Shown piece after piece: positions 7,590-15,832 of a DNA stretch of 64,000 bases. The notes below the pieces were generated by a model that was not told where the DNA came from, ran no database searches, and saw only the letters and a list, made by a program, of their open reading frames with translations. Each line of letters begins with the position of its first letter. Positions within the stretch are counted from its first letter, which is position 1. The stretch comes from Paenibacillus solani (GTDB lineage: Bacteria > Bacillota > Bacilli > Paenibacillales > Paenibacillaceae), in the NCBI RefSeq assembly GCF_001277345.1, contig NZ_LIUT01000001.1, positions 1,345,467 to 1,409,466 on the forward strand. Reading direction: 5' to 3'. Made by a program: the position numbers and the translations under genes.

Positions 7590-8572
7590 TGCATCAGATA
7601 CTTTTGATGAAGAACGGGAAAAAGCAGAATGTCACGCAGCTGATCGGAAGCCTAGCATGGTCCAGTAATATCGATGCTTTAGGTGAGGAACTAAGCTTTA
7701 ATTATGCTTATAACGATAGTCAGTTTTTCAAGAAATGGGATCTCATCGAAGTGGGCGATCAAGTCGCCCTTTTCAATGAGGGAAAATTCTTAAATTACTA
7801 TGTTGTGATCACGGATGCCATGAATGGCCGATTCGGAAAATCCTTCACCTGTTTTGATCGTTCTTGGTACTTAAACAAGAATGAGACGGTGATCCAATTT
7901 AAAAAGGCAGCGGCTTCCCAGGCCATCGCTAAGCTGCTGGATAAATTCGGTGTCAAACATCAGATTGCGAGTATGCCTACACTGATTACGAAAATCTATA
8001 AAGAAGAGCTGGTCAGTGATATCATCGCGGATATATTGGAACAGGTGTATCAAGAGACAAAGCAAAGATACCGAGTGGAGATGAATAAAGGAATACTGAC
8101 GATTCAGAAAATGTCTGACTTGGTGATCAATCCGATCAGCAGACTTAGTGATAATACCTATGCTTTTCCAGTGACGGACACGATCAGCAACCCGAGCCGT
8201 GAGCGCAGCATAGAAGAGATGAAAAACAAAGTGATCGTGGTTTCCGAAGACGAGAAATCCACTAAAGTGTTCGCTGAAGCCTCGGATCCAAAAAGCATCT
8301 CGAAATATGGACAGTTGACCGATGTTGTCACGGTCGATAAAAAGAATGCGTCCCAGGCTCGAAATATTGCGGCGAATACGCTCAGTGAAATGAACAAAAT
8401 GGGAGAAACCATTTCATGTGAGATGATCGGGCATGATGAGATCCGAGCGGGGAGGATTTTGAATATGAATGAGCCGGTGACCGGCATTGTCGGGAAATAC
8501 CTGATCAAGTCGGCCAGTCATACGGTGAATAATGGGATTCACAAAGTGTCTGTCGAATTGGAGGCGGTTTGA
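7589..8572 (+). CDS. Phage baseplate hub protein (XkdQ-like)
   Basis: A 327-aa hub protein of the XkdQ/YqbQ family, distantly related to T4 gp27 and phage late-control D proteins. Visible family features are an N-terminal domain (VTQLIGSLAWSSNIDALGEE), a central KKAAASQAIAKLLDKFGV helix and a C-terminal GHDEIRAGRILNMNEPVTGI beta domain. The ATG at 7589 overlaps the previous stop by one base (TGATG). It would form the central hub that ends the tail tube and holds the spike. Confidence 0.8.
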   Translation: MHQILLMKNGKKQNVTQLIGSLAWSSNIDALGEELSFNYAYNDSQFFKKWDLIEVGDQVALFNEGKFLNYYVVITDAMNGRFGKSFTCFDRSWYLNKNETVIQFKKAAASQAIAKLLDKFGVKHQIASMPTLITKIYKEELVSDIIADILEQVYQETKQRYRVEMNKGILTIQKMSDLVINPISRLSDNTYAFPVTDTISNPSRERSIEEMKNKVIVVSEDEKSTKVFAEASDPKSISKYGQLTDVVTVDKKNASQARNIAANTLSEMNKMGETISCEMIGHDEIRAGRILNMNEPVTGIVGKYLIKSASHTVNNGIHKVSVELEAV

Positions 8573-8838
8573 TGGATAAGTGGGATGTTATGCTGGCTAA
8601 TCTCTTTAAAGAGCGAAATAATCCGAAGGCACAAGGCATCTCTTTAGGCAAAGTCATATCCGGACTTCCTAGCTTATCCGTATCGCTCGGAGACGAAATT
8701 ATATTAGATACGGAAGATTTGGTTATTGCCAATCGGTTGTACCACTTGCCAACCGCCTTGACCGAAGGGGATTATGTGATCCTGGTACCGGCTCCCAACG
8801 GGCAAACCTATTACGCACTCGACAAGGCAGGTGAATAA
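8572..8838 (+). CDS. Phage baseplate protein, DUF2577/XkdR-like
   Basis: An 88-aa protein of the XkdR/DUF2577 family, recognised by its small OB-like pattern SLGKVISGLPSLSVSLGDEI, by DLVIANRLYHL, and by its place between the hub and the gp25-like wedge gene. The ATG overlaps the previous stop (TGATG), with GGAGG upstream. It probably belongs to the hub/spike assembly; no catalytic function is known for the family. Confidence 0.8.
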   Translation: MDKWDVMLANLFKERNNPKAQGISLGKVISGLPSLSVSLGDEIILDTEDLVIANRLYHLPTALTEGDYVILVPAPNGQTYYALDKAGE

Positions 8839-8840
8839 GC

Positions 8841-9278
8841 GTGTTCCCGGAATTGGAATTTGATGAAGCTGAAGAGACTTTACCCGCAGCAACCATGGGT
8901 AAGGTTTTTTTATTTGACTTCAAAGAACAAAAGTACGTGCTGAAGGATGGTAAGCCGGTAGAAGCTTCATATGAGGAAGCGATAAAACAATGGGTGTCGA
9001 TGGTCTTAATCACGGAAACGGACAAATACCCTGTCTACGGTCCAGAATTCGGGATCGGCATCGCCAAGTTTATTGGCCGGAAGGATATCCCCCTAGCAAC
9101 AATCACATCCGAAGTCGGACGACAAATCACGGAAACGATCGTACTCCATCCGGAAGTGACGGGGATTGAGGAATTGAACGTTAAGCGCGGTGAAGGAAAG
9201 GCAATCTTGTCTTTTAGGATTTTGACTAGACGGGGAATCATCGACGGTTTTGAAAGCGAGGTGAGATACAGTGGATGA
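8841..9278 (+). CDS. Phage baseplate wedge protein, DUF2634/XkdS (gp25-like)
   Basis: A 145-aa protein of the XkdS/DUF2634 family. The core matches T4 gp25-like wedge proteins: KQWVSMVLITETDKYPVYGP followed by EFGIGIAKFIGR, and a closing beta strand before the stop. It starts with GTG three bases after the previous gene. gp25 homologues join the sheath to the baseplate and start sheath polymerisation. Confidence 0.85.
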   Translation: MFPELEFDEAEETLPAATMGKVFLFDFKEQKYVLKDGKPVEASYEEAIKQWVSMVLITETDKYPVYGPEFGIGIAKFIGRKDIPLATITSEVGRQITETIVLHPEVTGIEELNVKRGEGKAILSFRILTRRGIIDGFESEVRYSG

Positions 9279-10332
9279 GGATAAGGTGTCCGAATTGCTT
9301 GATCAGCTATTGAGTTACATTGATCCTTCTTATGATAAGTCAGAAGGGTATCTGATTCACGATATGCTCAAGAGCGTGGCGATTGTCCTGTTGGAGCAAA
9401 AAGGTGATCTGGAAGGCATTAAGAGATTGCTGGACGTGGACAACCTTACAGGAGCGCTGCTGGAAGCATTCGTCAAGCAACGGAAAGGAATTACTCGTAC
9501 ACCGGCTACATATAGCTCAGGAATGCTTCAGGTGACTGGAAACGGCACGGTTAACGTAGGGGATTTGTTTGAAACGCCTTCTGGTGTGCAATTCGCAGCA
9601 GCTGAGACGAAGATGATCACGGGATCAGGCACATTACAGGTGAAAAGCGTTATGTCCGGGCCTGTTGGGAATGTTCCAGCGGATCAGATTACACAGATGC
9701 CTGTGACGCTCCCAGGGATAACGGCCGTCACCAATCCGAAGCCGACCGATGGGGGATATGCGGCCGAAACCGATGATAGCTTGCGTGAACGATATTATAT
9801 TGCTGTCCGGACACCACCAACGAGCGCGAACATTTATCACTATCTGCAATGGGCGAAAGAAGTGTCCGGTGTCGGAGGGGCCAAAGTTTTTCCAGTAGAG
9901 CGCGGTGATAATACGGTTGAGGTGATTATTATCGATCAAGAGAAGCAGCCAGCGGCCCCGGTTCTGGTCGATCAAGTTCAAAAGCATATCGATCCGGGTA
10001 GCACTGGCCTAGGGGAAGGCGAAGCGCCTATTGGCGCGAAATGCTATGTTCTCTCTGCCGATCCATTAATTTTGGATATCTCCGTCAGTGTGACAATGGC
10101 GGGCGGGTATACACAGGATGAGGTGCAGGAGAACATTCGGGATTCGATATCCGTTTATCTGAAAAGCATCGCCTTTCAGCTAAACTACGTTTCTTTTGCC
10201 CATATCGGCCAGGCTATACTCGACAGCGTAGGCGTGGAAGATTACGCCGGATTGCTGGTGAATGGAGCTATCGATAACCCTCAAGTTGGAGCCAAGCAGG
10301 TTGCAGTATTGGGGGCGGTAACGCTTGTTTAA
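9271..10332 (+). CDS. Phage baseplate J family protein (XkdT-like)
   Basis: A 353-aa baseplate J/gp47 protein. Family signatures are the N-terminal helices, RKGITRTPATYSSGMLQVTG, the beta-rich middle with GPVGNVPADQITQMPVTLPG and TNPKPTDGGYAAETDDSLRE, and the C-terminal CYVLSADPLILDISVSVTM segment. It overlaps the preceding wedge gene by eight bases (GTG start). It forms the wedge that contracts with the sheath. Confidence 0.9.
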   Translation: MDEDKVSELLDQLLSYIDPSYDKSEGYLIHDMLKSVAIVLLEQKGDLEGIKRLLDVDNLTGALLEAFVKQRKGITRTPATYSSGMLQVTGNGTVNVGDLFETPSGVQFAAAETKMITGSGTLQVKSVMSGPVGNVPADQITQMPVTLPGITAVTNPKPTDGGYAAETDDSLRERYYIAVRTPPTSANIYHYLQWAKEVSGVGGAKVFPVERGDNTVEVIIIDQEKQPAAPVLVDQVQKHIDPGSTGLGEGEAPIGAKCYVLSADPLILDISVSVTMAGGYTQDEVQENIRDSISVYLKSIAFQLNYVSFAHIGQAILDSVGVEDYAGLLVNGAIDNPQVGAKQVAVLGAVTLV

Positions 10333-10873
10333 AGATAAGCTAAATCGAAATCTCCACAAGATTGTTCGTAAAGATCCGTTGACCAATGAAATTAATGGAT
10401 CAATCGGCCTTTCTTTAGACAATTTCGAAGTTGAAATGAATTCGCTCTTGGCCCAGCTGAACATTGATACAGCTACTTGGGCGCTCAGCATCTACGAGAA
10501 GGAGCTAGGGATTCGGACGGATCTAAATAAGCCGCTCGATGAGCGCCGGAGCGTGATCAAAAGTAAAATCCGCGGAACAGGGAAAATCGGGGCAGCTCAG
10601 ATCAAAATTGTGGCTGATGCTTATTCGAATGGCGATGTAGAGGTAACGCTGGAACACGGAATCCGTATTGAATTTACCAGTACTTACGGCATACCGCCCA
10701 ACGTGGATGACCTGAAGCGAATGGTCCGCGAGATTGCCCCGGCGCATCTCTCCATTAACTACGTGTTCCGTTTTTATACGTATGGGGAAATGACAGCAAC
10801 AGTAATGACCTATGGGCAAATCAAGGCTACAGGTTTGACATATAAGGAAATCAAGAACAAGGGGCTGATGTAA
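10325..10873 (+). CDS. Phage tail protein, DUF2313/XkdU-like
   Basis: A 182-aa protein of the XkdU/YmfQ (DUF2313) family, the partner of baseplate J and comparable to P2 gpI. It shows NSLLAQLNIDTATWALSIYE, LDERRSVIKSKIRGTGKIGA and a C-terminal APAHLSINYVFRFYTYGEM. The last 30 residues carry an odd threefold repeat of a Tyr-Gly/Tyr-Lys motif (TYGEM, TYGQI, TYKEI). The TTG start overlaps baseplate J by eight bases. It would link the wedge to tail fibres. Confidence 0.85.
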   Translation: MFKDKLNRNLHKIVRKDPLTNEINGSIGLSLDNFEVEMNSLLAQLNIDTATWALSIYEKELGIRTDLNKPLDERRSVIKSKIRGTGKIGAAQIKIVADAYSNGDVEVTLEHGIRIEFTSTYGIPPNVDDLKRMVREIAPAHLSINYVFRFYTYGEMTATVMTYGQIKATGLTYKEIKNKGLM

Positions 10874-11853
10874 TGGCAACAACGCCGAATTTAAATTTGC
10901 CATTGATTGACGAAAACACGGTGAACGATGTGCCTCGGGATTTTAATGCACTAGCCGAGGCGATTGATGTCGCCGTGGGTGGCGTAGAGACTGAAATTGA
11001 AGGTTTAAAGCAATCTGGCGTTGACGGTAAAAACCGATTGGAAACCGCCATCATCGCCAAGAAAGGGACGGTTTCCAAACAAGGGCAGGTTGCCACGTTT
11101 GCAGAGTTGGATACAGGGATTCGTTCAATACCTGTCGGGATTGACACTAGTGACGCCACAGCAGCGGCCGGGGATATCATATCTCCTAAAACAGCTTACG
11201 GTCCTAACGGCAAGATAACTGGTACCATCCCGGATAGAGGCGCTGGCGGTATTGTTACGCCTGGAACAACAGACCAGACTAAAGCAGCTGGACGCTATAC
11301 AAGCGCGATTACAATCAAGGGAGAGCCAAACCTGATTGCGGGTAATCTGCCGAAAGACAAGACGTTTTTCGGTATAACTGGTCTCCTGGAACGAATGACC
11401 ACAGCCGAGAAGCAAGCTATAGCTAATGCGATTACTGGAAAAGGCGTGGCTGCTTCCGTGAATGATACGAATACCGTATTGGCTAATAAAATCGGTCAAA
11501 TCAAAACAGAGCTAAAATCAGCATCTGGGTCCCTAACCGTTCAAAGTGTAGACAATTACCCGTACCAAGTCACAAATTTGGCCTTCAAACCCGTACTAAT
11601 CGTGGCGCATGTATACTTAAGAATTGGCTCCACCTATACAGCTACAACAAGAGGTTATATATTTGCTGATGCTTTTGGGTTCCTAAGTGAAGCTGCAAAA
11701 ATTGATTATCATAATCCTAATGAACAAGAAAGTAGTGGGTCCAGTTCTGTGGCGATCGCTTCAGCGCAATTCGGAAGCAATTCCGTTACTTTTACACTCA
11801 GTTCAAGACTTTATTATGCTTCTAATATACCTTATGTAGTGTATGGGATTTAA
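10873..11853 (+). CDS. Phage tail fibre protein
   Basis: A 326-aa tail fibre. The N-terminal segment LNLPLIDENTVNDVPRDFNA is the usual baseplate-attachment start of Xkd-type fibres. The middle has short turns of shaft-like sequence (KTAYGPNGKITGTIPDRG, TFFGITGLLE). The last 110 residues are rich in Ser, Thr, Tyr and aromatic strands and end PYVVYGI, as expected of a receptor-binding tip. The DNA for the tip (from about 11,560) is visibly more AT-rich than the upstream part, suggesting module exchange. The start overlaps the previous stop by one base. Confidence 0.8.
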   Translation: MATTPNLNLPLIDENTVNDVPRDFNALAEAIDVAVGGVETEIEGLKQSGVDGKNRLETAIIAKKGTVSKQGQVATFAELDTGIRSIPVGIDTSDATAAAGDIISPKTAYGPNGKITGTIPDRGAGGIVTPGTTDQTKAAGRYTSAITIKGEPNLIAGNLPKDKTFFGITGLLERMTTAEKQAIANAITGKGVAASVNDTNTVLANKIGQIKTELKSASGSLTVQSVDNYPYQVTNLAFKPVLIVAHVYLRIGSTYTATTRGYIFADAFGFLSEAAKIDYHNPNEQESSGSSSVAIASAQFGSNSVTFTLSSRLYYASNIPYVVYGI

Positions 11854-11867
11854 AGGGAGGTGCAAAG

Positions 11868-12332
11868 ATGAACTTAGGTCGAAAAATTTATTGGGACAGT
11901 ATCACAGGTGGAATAATCATTGATCGGATGGAAATGGAAGGATCAGTGCGTGAATCCACGGTTGAAGAAGACTTTCAAACATATATTAAATTGGCCGAAA
12001 AAGCACCAGAAACAGTACTCGGGATACTACTCGACCACGGTAAATACTCACAAGATTTCGATGAAAGTGTATCATTCCACATTGTTGAATCTGCCAATCC
12101 GGTTGAAGGCATTACAACATTAATCGGCGAAAAGCACTATGATCTTGAATTCCAGTATCGTGATCCGAATGATCCAGGAACCCCTCAAGAGCCGAAAAAG
12201 CCGTTGTCGGTAGAGGTCGAAGCATTGAAGCAGGAAAATACTCTGCTGAAAGCGCAGAACAGCGCATTGACGGAACGAACGGAATTTATTGAAGACGTCA
12301 TCGCAGAGATGGCCACACAGGTTTACCAGTGA
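11868..12332 (+). CDS. Phage tail-associated protein (XkdW-like position)
   Basis: A 154-aa protein behind the fibre gene with a strong AAGGGAGG ribosome binding site. Residues 1-105 form an acidic domain of unknown fold that begins NLGRKIYWDSITGGIIIDRM. Residues 115-150 are a leucine-heptad coiled coil (VEALKQENTLLKAQNSALTE). Paenibacillus prophages commonly carry such a protein in this slot, and a fibre-assembly or accessory baseplate role is plausible but unproven. Confidence 0.65.
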   Translation: MNLGRKIYWDSITGGIIIDRMEMEGSVRESTVEEDFQTYIKLAEKAPETVLGILLDHGKYSQDFDESVSFHIVESANPVEGITTLIGEKHYDLEFQYRDPNDPGTPQEPKKPLSVEVEALKQENTLLKAQNSALTERTEFIEDVIAEMATQVYQ

Positions 12333-12379
12333 TACGCCGGTTCCTTTATTGGATACTCAGGAAAGGAGGTGGAGGCGAT

Positions 12380-12511
12380 ATGATGGCGATGTTTTTTGCT
12401 CAACGTGTGATTTTGAACAAAACCAAGTTCAGCGAGGTTCCGACAAGCTTGCAGCCGGGTGTACGCGATATCCTGGTTGATAGCGATCTGGAATTCCTTA
12501 TCGAAGAATAG
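12380..12511 (+). CDS. Small CD1375-like phage protein
   Basis: A 43-aa protein starting MMAMFFAQRVILNKTKFSEV, similar to the short CD1375-type proteins found next to fibre and lysis genes of Firmicutes prophages. The ATG at 12380 is chosen because a perfect AAAGGAGGT lies nine bases upstream; an earlier GTG start at 12329 has no such site. Function unknown. Confidence 0.6.
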   Translation: MMAMFFAQRVILNKTKFSEVPTSLQPGVRDILVDSDLEFLIEE

Positions 12512-12522
12512 TTTCACCAGGA

Positions 12523-12568
12523 GCGCCGCAAGGCGTATTTTTTATGCCCCTGGGTGGTCCGGGGGCAT
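12523..12568 (+). terminator. Two hairpins between tail and lysis genes
   Basis: First stem GCGCC-GCAA-GGCGT (12523-12536) is followed by A and T6, giving a weak intrinsic terminator. A second stem ATGCCCC/GGGGCAT (12544-12568) follows. A TATAAT at 12573-12578 just before the holin gene lacks a good -35 box. Confidence 0.5.
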
Positions 12569-12592
12569 CCATTATAATTAGGGGGAATTTAC

Positions 12593-13054
12593 GTGGATAA
12601 ATGGAAAGCAATATTCAGCTCAGCCGGGGCCGTCTTGGTCCCGGTTTTTGATTTTATGTATGGCGATAGTGAAGCCGTAATAGCTATTATGACCGCCTTG
12701 CTCTTTTTCGTCATTATGGATTGGTTGTCCGGCGTTCGCGCCGCCAAGCGCGATAATACGTATGGCAGCCGCTACGGCCTGGATGGAATAGCACGGACAT
12801 TTTTTATTTTGTTGCTCCCAGCTGGTGGGCATCTCCTGGATGTCGTTTTCAACTTGCCAGGAATCATCTTTGGAGCGCTGGCAATCGGGACACTGTATCA
12901 TGTGGTTCAAAGTATGACGGCTAACTCGATCCGGGCAGGTTGGGGCGACCATCTACCATTGCCGGTTTTGAACGCGATTATCGATTGGGTGAAGTCGGAG
13001 CTGGATAAAAAGATTCAACGTGCAGAGTCACGGAAAGGGGGAACCACTAAATGA
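12593..13054 (+). CDS. Phage holin
   Basis: A 153-aa membrane protein of the toxin-secretion/phage-lysis holin family (Cph1/Bhl type). Three to four hydrophobic helices are visible at about residues 10-25, 28-46, 68-85 and 90-108, with the family motif VIMDWLSGVRAAKR after the second and a charged C-terminal tail (DKKIQRAESRK). It starts with GTG behind AGGGGGAA and overlaps the amidase gene by four bases, the usual holin-endolysin pairing. It would make membrane lesions that release the amidase. Confidence 0.9.
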   Translation: MDKWKAIFSSAGAVLVPVFDFMYGDSEAVIAIMTALLFFVIMDWLSGVRAAKRDNTYGSRYGLDGIARTFFILLLPAGGHLLDVVFNLPGIIFGALAIGTLYHVVQSMTANSIRAGWGDHLPLPVLNAIIDWVKSELDKKIQRAESRKGGTTK

Positions 13055-13779
13055 AAAAAGTCTGGATCGATGGCGGTCACGGCGGTAAAGACCCAGGAGC
13101 TGGCGCCAACGGGCTTCAAGAAAAGAATATTGTTCTAACCCTTTCGCTCGAAATTAAAAAACAGCTGGAACGTGATTACGAAGGCGTTCAAGTGTTGCTG
13201 TCCCGTTCAACGGATGTATTCCTTGAATTGTCCGAGCGGACAGAAGCGGCAAATAAAGCAGGCGCTGATATCTTGGTATCGATCCATTGTAATGCAGGCG
13301 GTGGAGATGGCGGTTTTGAGTCTTTCCGTTATACCAGCGCTTCAACTGCTTCACGTTCCCTGCAAAACGTTCTTCATACCGAGATTATGGCAGCTTTGAA
13401 GCCTTATAACATAATTGATCGTGGACAGAAAGCAGCGAACTTGCACATGTGCCGTGAATCTAAGATGCCAGCAGTCTTGACCGAAAACCTGTTTATCGAT
13501 GTTACAACCGATGCGGCCAAGCTTAAACGTCAGGATGTCATTGATGCGTTGATTACAGGGCATGTCAACGGGATCGCGAAATACTTAGGGCTGAAGAAAA
13601 AGGAGGGCGCGGCGGTGGTGAGTGATAGTGTGAATGTCGTAGTTGACGGAAAGCAGATCAAGGATGGAAAGCTAGAGGACGGTGTAACCTATGTACCACT
13701 CCGGGCAGTAAGCGAGGCGCTGGGTGCAAAAGTAGGGTGGGATAACAAGACCAAGACCGCAACCATTACAACTAAATGA
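13051..13779 (+). CDS. N-acetylmuramoyl-L-alanine amidase (endolysin)
   Basis: A 242-aa zinc amidase of the Amidase_3 family. Zinc and catalytic residues are visible in order: His in DGGHGGKDPGA (residue 10), Glu in LQEKN, His in SIHCNAGG near 80 and Glu in LTENLF near 145. Residues 185-242 form a copper-amine-oxidase-N-like stalk domain (GVTYVPLRAVSEALGAKVGW), which often serves as a wall-binding module in Paenibacillus. There is no signal peptide, in keeping with release through the holin encoded just before it. Confidence 0.9.
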   Translation: MKKVWIDGGHGGKDPGAGANGLQEKNIVLTLSLEIKKQLERDYEGVQVLLSRSTDVFLELSERTEAANKAGADILVSIHCNAGGGDGGFESFRYTSASTASRSLQNVLHTEIMAALKPYNIIDRGQKAANLHMCRESKMPAVLTENLFIDVTTDAAKLKRQDVIDALITGHVNGIAKYLGLKKKEGAAVVSDSVNVVVDGKQIKDGKLEDGVTYVPLRAVSEALGAKVGWDNKTKTATITTK

Positions 13780-13866
13780 AGTGATGTTTACAAAATGTCC
13801 CAAATGTATTAAAATGTTTCTAGCATTAACGGAAACACCGTGGTGTAAACCGATGGCATCGGTAAA

Positions 13867-13908
13867 GAAGTCCCCGCTGGTCTCAATACTGGCGGGGACT
13901 TCTTTTTT
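13867..13908 (+). terminator. Intrinsic terminator after the lysis genes
   Basis: Eleven-pair stem GAAGTCCCCGC (13867-13877) with GCGGGGACTTC (13892-13902) followed by six T. It closes the late structural and lysis operon. Confidence 0.85.
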
Positions 13909-13966
13909 ATGTTATTATACGGGAACATACATTCGTACTACAATACATCAAAAGGGGGTATTAAGG

Positions 13967-14191
13967 TTGTCAAAAGTTTATACCAAAGAGTTCGTTCAAA
14001 GAGTAGATGCCGTTTTTAACGAAATATTAGGCTACTATGAAGAGCGCGATGGAAATCTGGATGACGAAGACCGGCCAGCTGTGAAGTGTCCGCGCTGTGG
14101 TGAAGATACTAAATTTTACGGCTGTGTATGGAATTATAATAAACACATCCACCTATATTGTGAAAAATGTGGATGTTCGATCCGGCAGTAA
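13967..14191 (+). CDS. Small zinc-ribbon protein
   Basis: A 74-aa protein. Four cysteines form CPRC (residues about 44-47) and CEKC (67-70), a zinc-ribbon arrangement with a 19-residue spacer. The TTG at 13967 behind AAAGGGGGTATTAAGG is taken as start; a longer reading from 13781 would run through the terminator just upstream and is rejected. Such small zinc proteins are common beside prophage ends; function unknown. Confidence 0.6.
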   Translation: MSKVYTKEFVQRVDAVFNEILGYYEERDGNLDDEDRPAVKCPRCGEDTKFYGCVWNYNKHIHLYCEKCGCSIRQ

Positions 14192-14194
14192 GGT

Positions 14195-14467
14195 ATGTTA
14201 CCAGACCGTGAACGTAAGCTGCTCCGGATTCTTATAAATTACCCAAGCCCTGTACATAAAAGCCGGATGCCTGATTTTAAACGGTTAGAGATGATGACCG
14301 GATGGAAACGTCCGGATTTACTGAGAGGGCTTCATTACCTGGAGCACCAAGGATTTATATTGTGGCCGGAAAAGTCAACGACAGAGGGAATCCAGATCAT
14401 TCAGACAGAAGTGCTGGAGAAATCGACGTCGAGAAAGAGCAATATAGACTACTGGACGAAGTACTAA
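14195..14467 (+). CDS. Small winged-helix-like prophage protein
   Basis: A 90-aa protein with the pattern of a winged helix: LLRILINYPSP, then MTGWKRPDLLRGLHYLEHQG as helix-turn-helix and FILWPEKS as wing. It is three bases behind the zinc-ribbon gene and precedes a terminator, so the two form a short operon. The target is unknown; a regulatory or DNA-binding role is inferred from the fold pattern only. Confidence 0.5.
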   Translation: MLPDRERKLLRILINYPSPVHKSRMPDFKRLEMMTGWKRPDLLRGLHYLEHQGFILWPEKSTTEGIQIIQTEVLEKSTSRKSNIDYWTKY

Positions 14468-14493
14468 TAATCCCAAGCGTTTGGAAAATTGAA

Positions 14494-14529
14494 GACCCTA
14501 CCGGCTATGTGCTGGTAGGGTCTTTTTTT
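14494..14529 (+). terminator. Terminator between convergent genes
   Basis: Stem GACCCTACC (14494-14502) with GGTAGGGTC (14514-14522) and seven T. It ends the plus-strand operon just before the end of the minus-strand Ltp-like gene. Confidence 0.85.
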
Positions 14530-14532
14530 ATC

Positions 14533-15081
14533 TTATTCTAAATTATCTATCGCGTATTTCGCTTCTTCCTTAGTAAATTTTTCACCGTATTCAGAAATCA
14601 ATTGATCGTAAATAGCATCATCTGACATATTCATAGATTCTGCATACTGTTTCGCTTTTATTAATGCATTTTCTTTCCAATCGAATTCAATGTTATCGAT
14701 AGCATATTGAGCAGCTTTCTTAGGAAAATTCTCTCCGTATTCAGAAGTCAATTGATCGTAAATTCCTGCCTTTGACATACTCATAGTTTCCGCATACTGT
14801 TCCGCTTTTATTAATGCCGATTTATGTTCCCTAGGGACATCATCTTCTTTTGGTTCCTCTTTGGGTTCTTCTTTCGGCTCTTCTTTTGGCTCTTCTTTTT
14901 TAACATCTTCTTTGACACTAGTTTGTTCAACATTTTTCGCTTTGGTATCAGGCTCAGAAACTACTTCCTTGTCCGGTGCAGCTTGTTTTGGTTCTTCTGA
15001 ATTTCCAAGATTACCTATGACCCCAACCACAATAACAATAAGTACCCAGAACCACCATTTCTTATAAAGCGGCTTCTTCAA
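14533..15081 (-). CDS. Ltp-like membrane protein, candidate superinfection exclusion
   Basis: A 182-aa surface protein with two Ltp (PF07553-type) repeats, at about residues 85-128 and 136-182, each built on the pattern ALIKAxQYAExMxMS, IYDQLxSEYGE and AxYAIDN. In Streptococcus phage TP-J34, Ltp blocks DNA injection by incoming phages. The TTG at 15081 is chosen because GGGGGAAG lies seven bases upstream. Residues 10-27 are a transmembrane helix; there is no lipobox cysteine, unlike classical Ltp lipoproteins. A four-unit EEPK linker (about 63-79) spaces the repeats from the membrane. The exclusion role is an inference from the family. Confidence 0.75.
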   Translation of the reverse strand: MKKPLYKKWWFWVLIVIVVGVIGNLGNSEEPKQAAPDKEVVSEPDTKAKNVEQTSVKEDVKKEEPKEEPKEEPKEEPKEDDVPREHKSALIKAEQYAETMSMSKAGIYDQLTSEYGENFPKKAAQYAIDNIEFDWKENALIKAKQYAESMNMSDDAIYDQLISEYGEKFTKEEAKYAIDNLE

Positions 15082-15510
15082 AACGTTCTTCCCCCAATTC
15101 TGAGATATTATGACAAACATAGTCTATCAGAACTAGGATATTTTTACCACATTACATATGATTTTTTGTGAGGAAACTGGATTACTCCTAGGGAGCAGCG
15201 TCTTCATTCTAAGCTTGGATCATCTAAAGACGATCTCCAGCCGAAAAAGCCACTAAATAAATCATTTAACATACGCCTATACACGAATGAGCGTATTATT
15301 ATGTATCCATGCAGAGGTAAATTAACCGTTGATAAGAACGTATGATCCCGTTAATATTAACTACAAGTATAATCAGTTAATATTATCAATTAATTACCAA
15401 ACCGTTTATGACAAAAAACGACAGACTAAAAGCGTAGTATGGTAGTACAATTTAGGCATATATTACCTGTTTAGAACAAATTGTTCTAATAGTCTCGAGA
15501 GGGTGCGGAA
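15082..15510. other. AT-rich gene-free stretch with repeated motifs
   Basis: No credible gene is seen. It holds two copies of a near-palindrome, GTTAATATTAAC (15350-15361, perfect) and GTTAATATTATC (15376-15387), and an 18-base perfect palindrome described separately. It lies upstream of the Ltp-like gene and downstream of a Cro/CI-type regulator, so operators or a minus-strand promoter are plausible. Confidence 0.5.
15472..15489. promoter_or_regulatory. Perfect 18-bp palindrome, candidate repressor operator
   Basis: TTAGAACAATTGTTCTAA is a perfect palindrome with GAAC-N4-GTTC geometry, as in Gram-positive LexA boxes, but it lacks the flanking C/G of the consensus and follows the regulator gene's stop. 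It may bind LexA or the phage regulator encoded next to it. Confidence 0.4.
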
Positions 15511-15735
15511 CTAATCCGCGTCTTGCTCTATCCACTCGTATAGATCTTCCATTTTGCACTTGAGTATCTTGGATGCAGTATACATATCTTCTGGCAGCAT
15601 AATTCGCTCATTTGTGCAAAAATGGGATATCATTCTTTGGGATCTCCCTGACTTTATGGCGTAGTCAGTTTGATTTAAACCTCTGGCTGCGAGTAGATAA
15701 GGAAGCAAGCATCTCCCTCTGGAGACGCGTTTCAA
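15511..15735 (-). CDS. Cro/CI-type (XRE family) transcription regulator
   Basis: A 74-aa single-domain helix-turn-helix protein. The helices read LLPYLLAARGLNQTDYAIKS and SQRMISHFCTNERIMLPED, the classical Q-T...A...S...IS pattern, and then a C-terminal helix KILKCKMEDLYEWIEQ. It starts with TTG behind AAAGGAG. It is divergent from the 87-aa gene at 15833 and probably regulates prophage or accessory genes here. Confidence 0.8.
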   Translation of the reverse strand: MKRVSRGRCLLPYLLAARGLNQTDYAIKSGRSQRMISHFCTNERIMLPEDMYTASKILKCKMEDLYEWIEQDAD

Positions 15736-15832
15736 AATGTTGTTTCTCCTTTCAAAGGTGAATCATAATGAGGTAAATTGTACCATGTTGAAAAAACTCA
15801 GTAAACATCACAGAAATTCAGGAGGGGTAGTT

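Noticed and set aside
10873..11853. Diversity-generating retroelement target in the tail fibre
   Set aside because: No reverse transcriptase gene or template repeat is seen nearby.
13781..13966. Longer start of the zinc-ribbon gene at 13781
   Set aside because: The reading would run through a strong terminator at 13867-13908 and has no ribosome binding site; the TTG at 13967 fits better.
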